DNA from: UBA868 sp016776875
GTDB lineage: Bacteria > Pseudomonadota > Gammaproteobacteria > Arenicellales > UBA868
NCBI GenBank assembly: GCA_051201585.1
Contig: CP179198.1
Coordinates: forward strand, 1,302,001-1,366,000
DNA: 64,000 nucleotides
Direction of reading: 5' to 3'
The notes under the pieces were generated by a model, which searched no databases, had not been told where the DNA came from, and worked only from the letters and a program-made list of their open reading frames with translations. The translations under genes and the position numbers were made by a program. Shown here piece after piece: positions 19,006-27,697 of the stretch (its first letter is position 1; each line of letters begins with the position of its first letter).

Positions 19006-20008
19006 TTCGAAGACTTTTACATGGCTGGAGAGTGCCAGAATCAGGCTGACCAATCGATGGCAATCTTTACCTCATGGAATCCTTATTGCCGGGCCCGAGA
19101 TGATTGGCAAGTCGGTACTCGCTTTTGATCTCGCACGGATTATGCTCTGTGAAACAGATCAAAATGAGTCAGGTTGCGGGACATGCGCTTCCTGTCAGCT
19201 TGTTGAACAGAGTGTGCACCCGGACCTTCATGTCGTCACGAGTGAGGCGAGCGAGAATTTTTTGCCCGCTGGTTTTGTCAGGCATGCAGAAAGATACTGG
19301 CTGGAAAAGAAATCGACATCCACCCGAAAGCCAAGTGAGCAGGTAGGTGTCGACTCGATACGAGCCCTTAACCAAAATCTCTCCGCGACAGCAAATCTGG
19401 GTGCTCGTAAGGTTGTTATCTTCCCTAAAGCAGATCAACTCAACCATAACGCAGCCAATGCGCTCTTGAAGTTACTGGAAGAGCCCACTCGGGATACTTT
19501 TATTATGCTGGTAACCTCAGCCGCGCATCGTTTGCCGGCAACGATTCGTAGTCGGTGCATCCATTTTTCAGTTAACGGCCCCTCGTCATCTGTTGTGGCG
19601 ACTTGGCTTCAAGATGAGAAGGGAGTGGATCCAAAAACCGCCGCTCGATTGTCAGAAACCGGGCTTGGGCCGTTCGTTATTATGGATATTATTGAAAAAG
19701 GTGCCGATCAGACGCTGCTCGAGTTGCTCGAGTTCCTCGGGTCTATTCGGGACGGTGAACCGGTCGTTGGCGGGTTTGAGACCCTCAAACGATTTTTTGA
19801 GGCGTTGGGTGACGAATTTGTGCTTGAACTTCTGCAGCGCCAATTCCTGAAGCAAGTGCGCAAAAATGCCGGTGCGGGGGTCCTCTCTGTAAATGATACG
19901 AACACAATGGATCGTTTTATCGAGATTGGGGAGGTTCGCGAAAGTCTTCGCACCACCATCGACTCGCAACTAGCGCTTGAAGATATGATAATTCGCATTC
20001 AAAGTTAG
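18998..20008 (+). CDS. holB: DNA polymerase III delta-prime subunit
   Basis: Clamp-loader subunit. 336 residues with an AAA-type P-loop region (IAGPEMIGKSVLAFDLA), the zinc-binding cysteines CGTCASC with an upstream cysteine, and the KADQLNHNAANALLKLLEEPT motif that is diagnostic for delta-prime. SRC in TIRSRCIHF matches the clamp-loader sensor region. The start overlaps the tmk stop, consistent with co-translation. Confidence 0.92.
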   Translation: MVNSKTFTWLESARIRLTNRWQSLPHGILIAGPEMIGKSVLAFDLARIMLCETDQNESGCGTCASCQLVEQSVHPDLHVVTSEASENFLPAGFVRHAERYWLEKKSTSTRKPSEQVGVDSIRALNQNLSATANLGARKVVIFPKADQLNHNAANALLKLLEEPTRDTFIMLVTSAAHRLPATIRSRCIHFSVNGPSSSVVATWLQDEKGVDPKTAARLSETGLGPFVIMDIIEKGADQTLLELLEFLGSIRDGEPVVGGFETLKRFFEALGDEFVLELLQRQFLKQVRKNAGAGVLSVNDTNTMDRFIEIGEVRESLRTTIDSQLALEDMIIRIQS

Positions 20009-20057
20009 CGGATGTCACACAACCATATACCTTGAGTCGGGCCCGATAAACTGAAAA

Positions 20058-20417
20058 ATGACTGATCATCCTAATGAGAGCGGTTCTCGAGCGAGGACTG
20101 TATCGGTGTCGATTAATGATGCGCGAACACTACGAGCGGCTTATATGCCGTTCCTGAAAAATATGGGATTGTTTATTCCCACAACCAAGGAATATGAAAT
20201 GGGCGACGAGATGTTCCTCGTGCTTAAGTTAATTGACGATGAACAATTTGCGTTGGCAGGAACGGTAGTTTGGGTTACCCCCGCAGATGCTCAAAGCAGT
20301 CGCACGAGAGGTGTTGGAGTCGAATTCAAGGGTCCTGAGGGCAAACGCCTGCAAGAACGAGTGACGGTGTTGCTGGGTGATTCAGATACCCAGCATGGCG
20401 CAACGCATACGCTTTAA
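20058..20417 (+). CDS. pilZ: PilZ-domain protein
   Basis: 119-residue PilZ-family protein, probably the type IV pilus assembly factor PilZ that sits next to holB in many gammaproteobacteria. The YMPFLKNMGLFIPT segment and the VVWVTPADAQSSRTRGVGVEF core are characteristic. The N-terminal RxxxR cyclic-di-GMP motif is not evident, which agrees with the PilZ subgroup that does not bind the nucleotide. No pilus genes lie in the window. Confidence 0.85.
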   Translation: MTDHPNESGSRARTVSVSINDARTLRAAYMPFLKNMGLFIPTTKEYEMGDEMFLVLKLIDDEQFALAGTVVWVTPADAQSSRTRGVGVEFKGPEGKRLQERVTVLLGDSDTQHGATHTL

Positions 20418-20437
20418 ATTACCCGAGGTACGAAGTT

Positions 20438-21232
20438 ATGTTGATCGATTCACATTGTCATGTGGACTTTCCGGATTTATCAGAAGATCTCACCGGGGTG
20501 GTCATGAGGGCCCGGTCAGCTGGCGTTTCACATTTATTGTGTGTCAGCGTTAATTTAGCGGACTTTCCGCGAATGGTTGAGATCACAGCGCCGTTTGAAG
20601 ATATTTCGCTGAGCGTAGGGGTACACCCTAATGAAAGGCTTTCGCATGACGAGGAACCCGACGCGAACACGCTTTTAAACTTGGCGACCCATGAAAGGGT
20701 TGTTGCGATCGGGGAAACCGGGCTCGATTATTTTCGATCAGAAGGGGCGCTGGACTGGCAAAGAGATCGTTTTGCGGTTCATATCGCGGTCGCGAAAGCG
20801 CTACAGAAGCCTGTTATCGTTCACTGCCGGCATGCCGCCGCCGATACGGTGGAACTCATCAAAACCGAGGGCGCCCGTGAATGTGGCGGCGTCATGCATT
20901 GCTTTGCCGAGGATTGGACCACCGCCCGGGAAGTCATCGCTCAGGGCTTCTATATTTCTTTCTCCGGAATTTTGACTTTTAAAAATGCTGCCGAACTACG
21001 CGAAGTCGCTAAAAAGGTGCCACTCGATCGGATCCTGATCGAGACAGACTCACCCTATCTGGCACCGCACCCGTTTCGAGGCAAGACGAATGAGCCGGCG
21101 TTGGTTCGTTACACTGCCGAGTGTTTGGCTGAACTAAAAGGAATCACCCTTGAAGAGGTTGCCCAAGTCACCAGCGACAATTTTTCAACATTGTTTCCGC
21201 TGGCCAAGGTATCCAAAGAGGTCCATATCTAG
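20438..21232 (+). CDS. tatD: TatD-family metal-dependent hydrolase
   Basis: TIM-barrel metallohydrolase of the YcfH/TatD group, with reported 3'-5' DNase activity in relatives. Metal-ligand motifs are DSHCHVDF at the N-terminus, GETGLDYF, VHCRHA, MHCFAEDW and the C-terminal ETDSPYLAPHPFRGK. 264 residues is normal. It closes the tmk-holB-pilZ-tatD run, whose order supports the YcfH-type assignment. Confidence 0.93.
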   Translation: MLIDSHCHVDFPDLSEDLTGVVMRARSAGVSHLLCVSVNLADFPRMVEITAPFEDISLSVGVHPNERLSHDEEPDANTLLNLATHERVVAIGETGLDYFRSEGALDWQRDRFAVHIAVAKALQKPVIVHCRHAAADTVELIKTEGARECGGVMHCFAEDWTTAREVIAQGFYISFSGILTFKNAAELREVAKKVPLDRILIETDSPYLAPHPFRGKTNEPALVRYTAECLAELKGITLEEVAQVTSDNFSTLFPLAKVSKEVHI

Positions 21233-21456
21233 ATTAGGGCTGCCGGTCGACTGGACGCCCGGCTCGGATATATGTTCGCATAATGTATATTATGTAAAGT
21301 AAACGATCTCACCGCCTATCGGCCACTCTCCCCGTGTTCATCCGTTGAAGGCCGCGATTCGTTGACGGTTGGTCGTTTCTCAGCCAGAATCAGACCTATA
21401 CAGGGTGCCTTATCGCCCGGTGACGCCCCAATAACCCCCCTACAGGACGCCGTTAA

Positions 21457-21969
21457 ATGACGCAGAAGGAAATCGAAACACCCGCCGCAACTGAAACCCC
21501 TAGTAAACCCGCAGCTTCTCAAGCGGCTCCGGCTGCTAAAACGCCGGATCCGGCAAAGGCGAACGGCCGTAAGCCGGCGACCATTGGCTCCTCCATCGTA
21601 ATCCACGGCGATGTGAGTGGCGAGGAAGATCTGATCGTTGACGGTACCGTGGAAGGTACCGTCAATTTTAAGGACAACAACCTCGTGGTGAGTGCTAATG
21701 GGCAAGTAAAGGCCAATATCAGCGCTCGCATTATTCGAATTGACGGCGAGGTCAAGGGGGAGCTCCACGGCAGTGAGCAGGTTGTGATCAGCCCGACAGG
21801 TAAGGTCCATGGTGACATTCGGGCACCCAGAGTGGTCCTGGAGGACGGCTGCACATTCCGGGGATCCGTTGAGATGGAGACTGAAAAATCGCCTTCAGTG
21901 GACCGCGCAGCGACCCCGAGACTCCGCCCTACTGCCGCGCGACCGGTGCGCCCGGGACGCGAGAACTAG
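21457..21969 (+). CDS. Bactofilin (polymer-forming cytoskeletal protein)
   Basis: 170-residue bactofilin, a beta-helical protein that forms filaments and scaffolds envelope enzymes. The core (residues about 45-140) repeats short strands: IGSSIVIHGDVSGEEDLIVDG, then GTVNFKDNNLVVSANGQVKA and later GEVKGELHGSEQVVISPTGK, shown in part. Both ends are disordered and rich in Pro/Ala, as is common in the family. It stands alone, followed by a strong terminator. The peptidoglycan hydrolase often found with bactofilins is not adjacent. Confidence 0.9.
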   Translation: MTQKEIETPAATETPSKPAASQAAPAAKTPDPAKANGRKPATIGSSIVIHGDVSGEEDLIVDGTVEGTVNFKDNNLVVSANGQVKANISARIIRIDGEVKGELHGSEQVVISPTGKVHGDIRAPRVVLEDGCTFRGSVEMETEKSPSVDRAATPRLRPTAARPVRPGREN

Positions 21970-21997
21970 CCTCGGATAAAACCAGGTTGTGAAAAAT

Positions 21998-22026
21998 AAA
22001 AAACCGCGGGTAAACCGCGGTTTTTT
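21998..22026 (+). terminator. Rho-independent terminator after the bactofilin gene
   Basis: A stem pairing AAAACCGCGG with CCGCGGTTTT around a short GTAA-type loop, flanked by an upstream A-run and a downstream T-run. It would work in both directions, serving the convergent small gene as well. Confidence 0.85.
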
Positions 22027-22057
22027 GTGGGTGAAATCACCCTTACACTACCTTTTT

Positions 22058-22279
22058 TTAGGAGACAAAGGAAGAAATATCTGAGAGTGGGACCGTCTGC
22101 TGCGAATTGACACCGTCGACTCTTGCTGATTGAACGCTCTGATACCCTTTAAAGATTTCCACTTTAGTAGGATCAAACGCAGCTATCGGACCCTGAATCA
22201 ATTCGGGATGATCGTACAAAATGTCGTCAGAAAGCGGAACAAACACTTGGTTTTTCACGTTTTTTACTCTTGAAGCCAT
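22058..22279 (-). CDS. Small protein of unknown function
   Basis: 73-residue reading (78 if a start at 22294 is used), MASRVKNVKNQVFVPLSDDI onward. I do not recognise the family. It has no signal peptide, membrane segment or cysteines. The sequence is evenly mixed, with two near-identical short segments (VPLSDDI near residue 14 and VPLSDIS near residue 65). It is transcribed toward the bactofilin terminator and divergently from the response regulator. Its open frame between a terminator and a divergent promoter region makes a real gene likely but not proven. Confidence 0.5.
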   Translation of the reverse strand: MASRVKNVKNQVFVPLSDDILYDHPELIQGPIAAFDPTKVEIFKGYQSVQSARVDGVNSQQTVPLSDISSFVS

Positions 22280-22419
22280 TTTCAATGAACGCATCTTAAC
22301 CGCCCGTTGGGGTCAATCGCGGTCAAACCTATGGTAAAACAATGGCAAAAGATGACGAAACTGTGGACAAGCGTGAAAACTGCGTTTTCGCCTGGTTAAC
22401 TAACCCGTAACAGAAGCCC

Positions 22420-23121
22420 ATGACCACCATAATTGCCGTTGTAGAGGATGATCCAGACCAGCGTGAGAACTACAGCGACGTTTTGACGGCCCATGGCTAT
22501 GAGGTTCGAACCTACCCGGATCGCTCCACCGCCGAAGCGGCATTCAATCTCGAACTGCCGGACCTCGCGATGCTCGACATCATGCTAGGAGAAGATATGA
22601 ATGGCGGTTTTGATTTATGCATGCAGCTTCGCAATATGAGTTCAACGCTACCTATTATTTTCTTGACCGCAAGAGATAGTGATGCTGATCGAATATCTTC
22701 CCAAAGAATGACCGCTTGGGATTACATAACCAAGCCTGTTAGTCTGGAGTTCCTTGTTGCACGCGTCCATGCCCTTCTAAAAATATCTGATCAACTGCAA
22801 ACCGCGCCAGCTGAATCCGCTACTATTTCAGTAGGATCTTTAGAGCTAAATGAGAACAGTATGCTGGTTCATTGGAAAGGACAACCAGTCAATCTAACCC
22901 TCACCGAATTCTGGATAATCGAATCGTTAACCCGTAACCCAGGACATGTAAAAACATACGACGGTTTAAGTGATGTCACTCGACAGGGCTTGGTCGAGCG
23001 AAATACGATCAACGGCTATATTCGTCGAATTCGAAATAAATTCAGAACATTGGACGATTCGTTCGATCGAATCCAAACTGTGCATGGCACCGGTTATAAA
23101 TGGGAGCAAGATAGTACGTGA
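22420..23121 (+). CDS. pdsR: OmpR-type response regulator, PdsR-like
   Basis: DNA-binding response regulator of 233 residues. The receiver has acidic residues D10-D11, the phosphoacceptor D53 in LAMLDIML, T in FLTAR and the lysine in YITKPVS. The C-terminal winged helix ends RRIRNKFRTLDDSFDRIQTV. The sequence resembles the regulator of the proteobacterial dedicated sortase system, identified from memory of that family and not by a search. It overlaps the kinase start by four bases. No sortase or LPXTG-type target lies nearby, so its regulon is unknown. Confidence 0.7.
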   Translation: MTTIIAVVEDDPDQRENYSDVLTAHGYEVRTYPDRSTAEAAFNLELPDLAMLDIMLGEDMNGGFDLCMQLRNMSSTLPIIFLTARDSDADRISSQRMTAWDYITKPVSLEFLVARVHALLKISDQLQTAPAESATISVGSLELNENSMLVHWKGQPVNLTLTEFWIIESLTRNPGHVKTYDGLSDVTRQGLVERNTINGYIRRIRNKFRTLDDSFDRIQTVHGTGYKWEQDST

Positions 23122-25355
23122 GTGCAGATTCTGCTCGTGCTAGCGGGCGACAGGCTGGCGCCAAAAAATCTGGTCCAACAGCCCCGGCAATCAGACCGGG
23201 ACTAAAAATCCGAACGAAACTACTTCTCCTGGTGTCTTTTTTGCTCGTGATTCCATGGATGGGTTACGAGTCCGTTCGCGAGATGGAAAAGTTTCTACTG
23301 GAAGGTCAAGAGCAGGCGCTTGAGCTAACAACGCAGGGAATATCCAGCATTCTGGGTAACCGCAGTGAACTTTTTGACTCGGAAATCGGCGTTCCGGAGC
23401 TCGCAGGCGCAACCCTTCCAAATCTTATAAAAGAAATCAATGAGCCCTTAGCGATCGATGCGCCTGCCGAAACCTGGGCGGAAGCGGTCGGCGACATGGT
23501 TAGTTTTACCGGGTTTGGTTTATACGAGTGCGGCCCAGACTATCGTCCAGATTCACTGGCGGTGCGTCATGCCATGACGATCGATAGCACGATGATTTTC
23601 GCGTATTTTGAGATCGACGACGACATACTTGTGTTTCGCAACCCTGATCTTTTGTCTCTAGATACCAACGATCAAATTCGCCTTACGATTCAAAAAAAAT
23701 CAGGCGAGATTCTGCGTTATCTCTTAACGCCCGAAGGACCCGGCCGACTTAGTGTTTACCTTATGAAGTCTAATTGGAGAGAAGTGGTTGATGGCGAAGC
23801 GCTAAGAGATATCGCGGGGACCATTGCCCCTGATGACTATGGATACGCCGTAAAGCTAAGAATTCCGATTGCATTCCTGGGGTCAGGCTCAAAACTTAAA
23901 TTTGAAATCGTTGATGTTGATGATAAACAGACCCGGGAAATCAGACAAATAATCAGTACCGAGCCTGATCCTTTTTTGCACAAGTTTGGAAGTGTTCGAC
24001 TGGTGACCCCGGCTCTGGCTAAATTGATTCAGCCACTATACGTCTCCGAAGCGAACATCATGGTCTGGGACCAGTTCTTTCGGGTGCGAGCCCAAGTTGG
24101 ATCCGTTTTTCCGTCGATTAGGGAGGGTTTTGGACGATCGCCGGATGAGCAATCTTTCTTATCCTCGCTAGAGGACCGTTTTCTCGAATTTTTTGAATGG
24201 ATTTTACGTAACCCTGCTCGCGGCATGGCGGATATGCCGACTGACTCCAGTCGCGAGGACCGCAGACTCCTTAACAAAGTCATCGGAGAGGGGGTCTCAC
24301 TCAGCGAACGCCGACGATATGGTGACGCTAAACTGATCGTTACGGCCTCTCCGATCTGGGCCGCTGGACAAATTCAGGGTGCGGTCCTTGTAAAGCAAAG
24401 CGCTAACAAACTGCTGACACTTCAATACGAAACTTTGCAACGCTTCACGATCCTGTTCCTGGGCGTGTTTGTATTTTTAGCATTTGCGATTTTAGTGTTC
24501 TCGACTCGACTGACCTATCGGGTTGGAAAGCTTCAGCGCGAGACGGAGCAGGCCGCAACTGCAGAAGGACGCCTCTTAAAAGACAGGATCCGGGCTGGAG
24601 CCCGTTCGAGCGATGAACTCGGCAGTCTGACCCGAAGTATTTCGGCGCTATTACAAAATCTTGGTCAATACACCCGGTATCTCGAAAAACTCCCTGATAC
24701 CCTGGCGCATGAGCTTCATAACCCGCTTAACGTCGTCAATTCCTCTCTTGAAAACCTGCAATACAACCATCAGGAACTTACCGATGACAAACACTTGCAA
24801 CGGGCACGAAACGGAGTCGGGCGGCTACGATCGATTATTACCAGCCTTACCGAAGCGGCAAGCCTGAAAGAGGCGCTAACGCAAGAGCAAGAACAGGCAG
24901 AACCCATCAATTTGCCGGATCTTGTCCGGTCTTGTGTCGAAGGTTATCAAGCGTCGAATCCCGGTCATCGAATCATTGCTAATTTTAAAGATTCCCCGGC
25001 GCGGATTATGGGCGTGCCTGACCGGCTTGCTCAGATGCTAGACAAGCTCGTTGATAATGCTATCCAGTTTGGCACCCCGAATGGACTTATTGTCGTGAAT
25101 ATCCAACCGTCCGATGAGAGCGTGGATCTCATGATCGTGAATGACGGCCCTCCCCTACCACCTGATATCGCCGATCGCCTGTTTGATCCAATGGTCTCGA
25201 GCGCGAGAGATGCCCGAAAAACACATCTGGGCTTAGGTCTTTATATTGTTCGCTTGGTTGCGGAGTCTCACCGCGGTGTTGTAAGCGCCCAAAATCGTGA
25301 TGGCAATCGCGGAGTTGAAGTTACAGTTGCACTCCCGTTGATTGCTAATCGGTAG
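23118..25355 (+). CDS. pdsS: Sensor histidine kinase, PdsS-like
   Basis: 745-residue membrane kinase paired with the upstream regulator. A short basic cytoplasmic N-terminus leads to transmembrane helix 1 (about residues 37-55), a long periplasmic sensor of roughly 380 residues, and helix 2 (FTILFLGVFVFLAFAILVF). Then come a HAMP region, the H-box LAHELHNPLNVVNSS with H531, the N-box DNAIQFG and the G-box LGLGLYIVRLVAESHRG. The architecture and periplasmic sequence match what I know of the sortase-linked kinase, which is usually near a sortase gene. Here it is an orphan pair. Confidence 0.72.
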   Translation: MSADSARASGRQAGAKKSGPTAPAIRPGLKIRTKLLLLVSFLLVIPWMGYESVREMEKFLLEGQEQALELTTQGISSILGNRSELFDSEIGVPELAGATLPNLIKEINEPLAIDAPAETWAEAVGDMVSFTGFGLYECGPDYRPDSLAVRHAMTIDSTMIFAYFEIDDDILVFRNPDLLSLDTNDQIRLTIQKKSGEILRYLLTPEGPGRLSVYLMKSNWREVVDGEALRDIAGTIAPDDYGYAVKLRIPIAFLGSGSKLKFEIVDVDDKQTREIRQIISTEPDPFLHKFGSVRLVTPALAKLIQPLYVSEANIMVWDQFFRVRAQVGSVFPSIREGFGRSPDEQSFLSSLEDRFLEFFEWILRNPARGMADMPTDSSREDRRLLNKVIGEGVSLSERRRYGDAKLIVTASPIWAAGQIQGAVLVKQSANKLLTLQYETLQRFTILFLGVFVFLAFAILVFSTRLTYRVGKLQRETEQAATAEGRLLKDRIRAGARSSDELGSLTRSISALLQNLGQYTRYLEKLPDTLAHELHNPLNVVNSSLENLQYNHQELTDDKHLQRARNGVGRLRSIITSLTEAASLKEALTQEQEQAEPINLPDLVRSCVEGYQASNPGHRIIANFKDSPARIMGVPDRLAQMLDKLVDNAIQFGTPNGLIVVNIQPSDESVDLMIVNDGPPLPPDIADRLFDPMVSSARDARKTHLGLGLYIVRLVAESHRGVVSAQNRDGNRGVEVTVALPLIANR

Positions 25356-25401
25356 ACCCAATCAATTCAAGTAAGCGGATGCCAAACTCCTACAGAGTAA
25401 A

Positions 25402-25977
25402 TCAAGCGGACGAGATATCACAAAGAATGTCGGCAAGCTCAGGTTTTCCTTTGGCGACCTCTTCTCCCGTCAGACCTTGAAGCTCGTGCGGAAACACAAG
25501 CCATTGATCCGTCTCGTGAACAAAAAAATCCGGCACACGTCCGGTTTGGCTTTTGCTCGGTTTATACCAACAGGTCGCAACCCGTAAATCAGCCGGCAAA
25601 TTTCGCCGACAGCGCGCCCCAAGTTCGGCAATCAGGGCTTCGATACTTTTTCCTGAATCAAGTACGTCGTCAACAATAAGCAACTTATTATCGGCGTTGA
25701 GTTTGCGAATGAGGTAACCGAGACCATGAACCTGAACCGATTCAGCGGTACTCTCAATACCTTGATAGTATGAGGTTCTAATTGCAACGTGATCTGTGGC
25801 AATGCCGGCATAATCGAGCAACTCCTGAACTGCTATCCCGACCGGTGTGCCGCCTCGCCATATGCCGACAATGAAATCAGGACGAAAGTCACTTTCGAGA
25901 ATCTTCTTGCCTAAGATAAAAGAATCCCGTAATAGTTCACCAGCGGATATAAATTTTTTTTCGCCCACAGTCGGCAT
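25402..25977 (-). CDS. Purine phosphoribosyltransferase family protein
   Basis: 191-residue type I phosphoribosyltransferase. The PRPP-binding motif is LLIVDDVLDSGKSIEAL near residue 97, with the family's FIVGIWRGGTPVG near the N-terminus. This fits hypoxanthine or hypoxanthine/guanine salvage enzymes, but the substrate cannot be fixed from sequence alone. The closing segment FFVHETDQWLVFPHEL is also seen in such enzymes. It stands alone, convergent with the pdsS gene. Confidence 0.75.
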   Translation of the reverse strand: MPTVGEKKFISAGELLRDSFILGKKILESDFRPDFIVGIWRGGTPVGIAVQELLDYAGIATDHVAIRTSYYQGIESTAESVQVHGLGYLIRKLNADNKLLIVDDVLDSGKSIEALIAELGARCRRNLPADLRVATCWYKPSKSQTGRVPDFFVHETDQWLVFPHELQGLTGEEVAKGKPELADILCDISSA

Positions 25978-26035
25978 ACCTATATTTGAAGTCAGTGTTT
26001 AACGCGTGCTAATTTTATACAAATAAAGAGATTTG

Positions 26036-27193
26036 CTAGCGCCCGTCATTGGCGCGTTCATAAGGATCAACAATCTTTTTTGGTTCTGATTGTTCAGGAG
26101 ATTGGGTCGGAGAATAATTAGTTGAGGTCGATATTTCCGCCTCTTCTAAGATAATAACAACGTCTTCATAGGCTTTCTTTTCGGGGGAAGATAAGTCCGT
26201 GTCCGACGCTTCATCTCCAGAGGCGTCTTGGTCATTAACTGTTGCTGAGGCTTCAATACCGTTATCTTTTATCTCTCCGTTGCCAGTTGCTTCTTCAGAA
26301 AGGCTCGCGGCGGGTGGTAGATTATCGGTTTCGGTGTCCGTGTGCGTCTCGCCGTGTAACTCGCTGGATTCAGGCGCAACCTCCTGCGCCAGGGCATTAT
26401 CAACAGGATCCGGGGTCGGGATCCAGCCGGGATCTCCAAGGCTATATTCGACAGGGCTGTAAAATACAGTTTGATCAGGTAGTGATTGATCAGGGTAACG
26501 CTTCGCAAACTTCTCGATTCCGATTCGGGCGATTCCATAGCTTAAAAAAACATCGCATTTATCGCAGGTTTGGCCTCGATAGCGCACGATTTGTTCGCCA
26601 TTAATCCACACGTTAACAACCCCTTTCGTTCTTGCCCATATAGCTTGAACAATGATCTCTTGCCATCCCCCAAGCAACTGTTGTTTGGTTAAAAGGGAGA
26701 AATACTCACTGTCACCTGCAACCAGTCGACCTAGCCAAAGTACCCCAGTTCGGCCCAACTCCAAAACCCACGTCGCCTTTTGGGTGCGACTGTCAATAAA
26801 TTGCCCAAAACGATTCTTCGCCGGATAGCTGCTTTCGAACTCTTCGGGAATGTATAACCTCCATCGATACCATTGCGGGCCTGTTTGCGTGCTGTTACCA
26901 GGCGTCTGCGCAAGCTCAGCTCGCTCGATTCCTGATTTACAGTCGTTATATGGAGGCTTTGCTTGACAATGACCGGTACGGAGTTCGAATCGCTGAACAA
27001 AGGGTTGGGGGGCTAAACCGGTCGGATCCTCAGTGGTCGACACCGCCCATTCGGGTTCAGTTAAAAACCGGGAGAACATCTCTGAATCAGCCACCGCGAT
27101 ATTTAGACCGCTTCCGATCAAAATTGCGAGTGTTAATTGCACGGTTGCAAATAAACGGTATCGCAATAATTTTTTAGAATTTTTACGATGCAT
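26036..27193 (-). CDS. Heparin-lyase-I-like secreted polysaccharide lyase with acidic tail
   Basis: 385-residue exported protein. A hydrophobic signal segment (residues about 13-35) precedes a beta-jelly-roll region of the Polysacc_lyase (heparin lyase I-like) type: IERAELAQ, QWYRWRLYIPEEF, GQFIDSRT, and GGWQEIIVQAIWARTKGVVN in part. From about residue 245 the chain becomes a low-complexity tail rich in Glu, Asp, Ser and Thr, ending near a PYERANDGR terminus. The tail is unusual and may be a linker or surface-interaction segment. The polysaccharide target is unknown. It is upstream of no carbohydrate-utilisation genes. Confidence 0.7.
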   Translation of the reverse strand: MHRKNSKKLLRYRLFATVQLTLAILIGSGLNIAVADSEMFSRFLTEPEWAVSTTEDPTGLAPQPFVQRFELRTGHCQAKPPYNDCKSGIERAELAQTPGNSTQTGPQWYRWRLYIPEEFESSYPAKNRFGQFIDSRTQKATWVLELGRTGVLWLGRLVAGDSEYFSLLTKQQLLGGWQEIIVQAIWARTKGVVNVWINGEQIVRYRGQTCDKCDVFLSYGIARIGIEKFAKRYPDQSLPDQTVFYSPVEYSLGDPGWIPTPDPVDNALAQEVAPESSELHGETHTDTETDNLPPAASLSEEATGNGEIKDNGIEASATVNDQDASGDEASDTDLSSPEKKAYEDVVIILEEAEISTSTNYSPTQSPEQSEPKKIVDPYERANDGR

Positions 27194-27222
27194 AGCTCAG
27201 GACCAGTTCACGTTCGACCTAA

Positions 27223-27309
27223 TGGTGCCCGGGGCCGGACTCGAACCGGCACGAGGTTTCCCTCGAGGGATTTTAAGTCCCTTGCGTCTACCAGTTTCGC
27301 CACCCGGGC
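27223..27309 (-). tRNA. tRNA-Leu (anticodon UAA)
   Basis: Read on the minus strand it begins GCCCGGG, pairs with CCCGGGC before ACCA, and encodes its CCA end. The T-arm contains GGTTCGAGTCC and the anticodon loop reads CTTAAAA with anticodon UAA. A long variable arm (CTCGAGGGAAACCTCG region) marks it as a class II tRNA, as expected for leucine. Confidence 0.95.
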
Positions 27310-27697
27310 GGTAAAACGACTCTAGATTAGTAATATTCTAGCAAGTAAAGGGTTTTGTACGCCCTTTTGCGCGCCTTCTTTGCATCATTTTTATTCAAGC
27401 GGTAGCCTTGAATCTAACCGTTGACTGTTCAAGCGGTCGGACTGCCTGCGCATTTTAATACGATAAGACTTAGAGTGATACAAGCAGACCAGCCTCTGGG
27501 TCAGTTAGGAATAAAAGATCCAGAGGTTGTTTTTTAGGAAAAGCCGTGCGACTTCTGATCAGGACAGCTGTCAAAGTGGCTAGAGGATTGGAGACAAGAC
27601 GGATCATTGGCGAACATGCGTTCAGATGGAGCTTAATCTTTGTTATATTTCGGGAAAGATTACGGTCTGAATCATTATCGAGTTCGAAAAAAATATT
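27310..27697. other. Intergenic region upstream of tRNA-Leu and a DUF1254 gene
   Basis: 388 bases between two divergent units (tRNA-Leu and the exported DUF1254 protein), so it should contain both promoters. A 79-codon minus-strand frame at 27470-27709 overlaps the start of the downstream gene and resembles nothing I know; I do not call it. No repeats or hairpins stood out. Confidence 0.5.
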
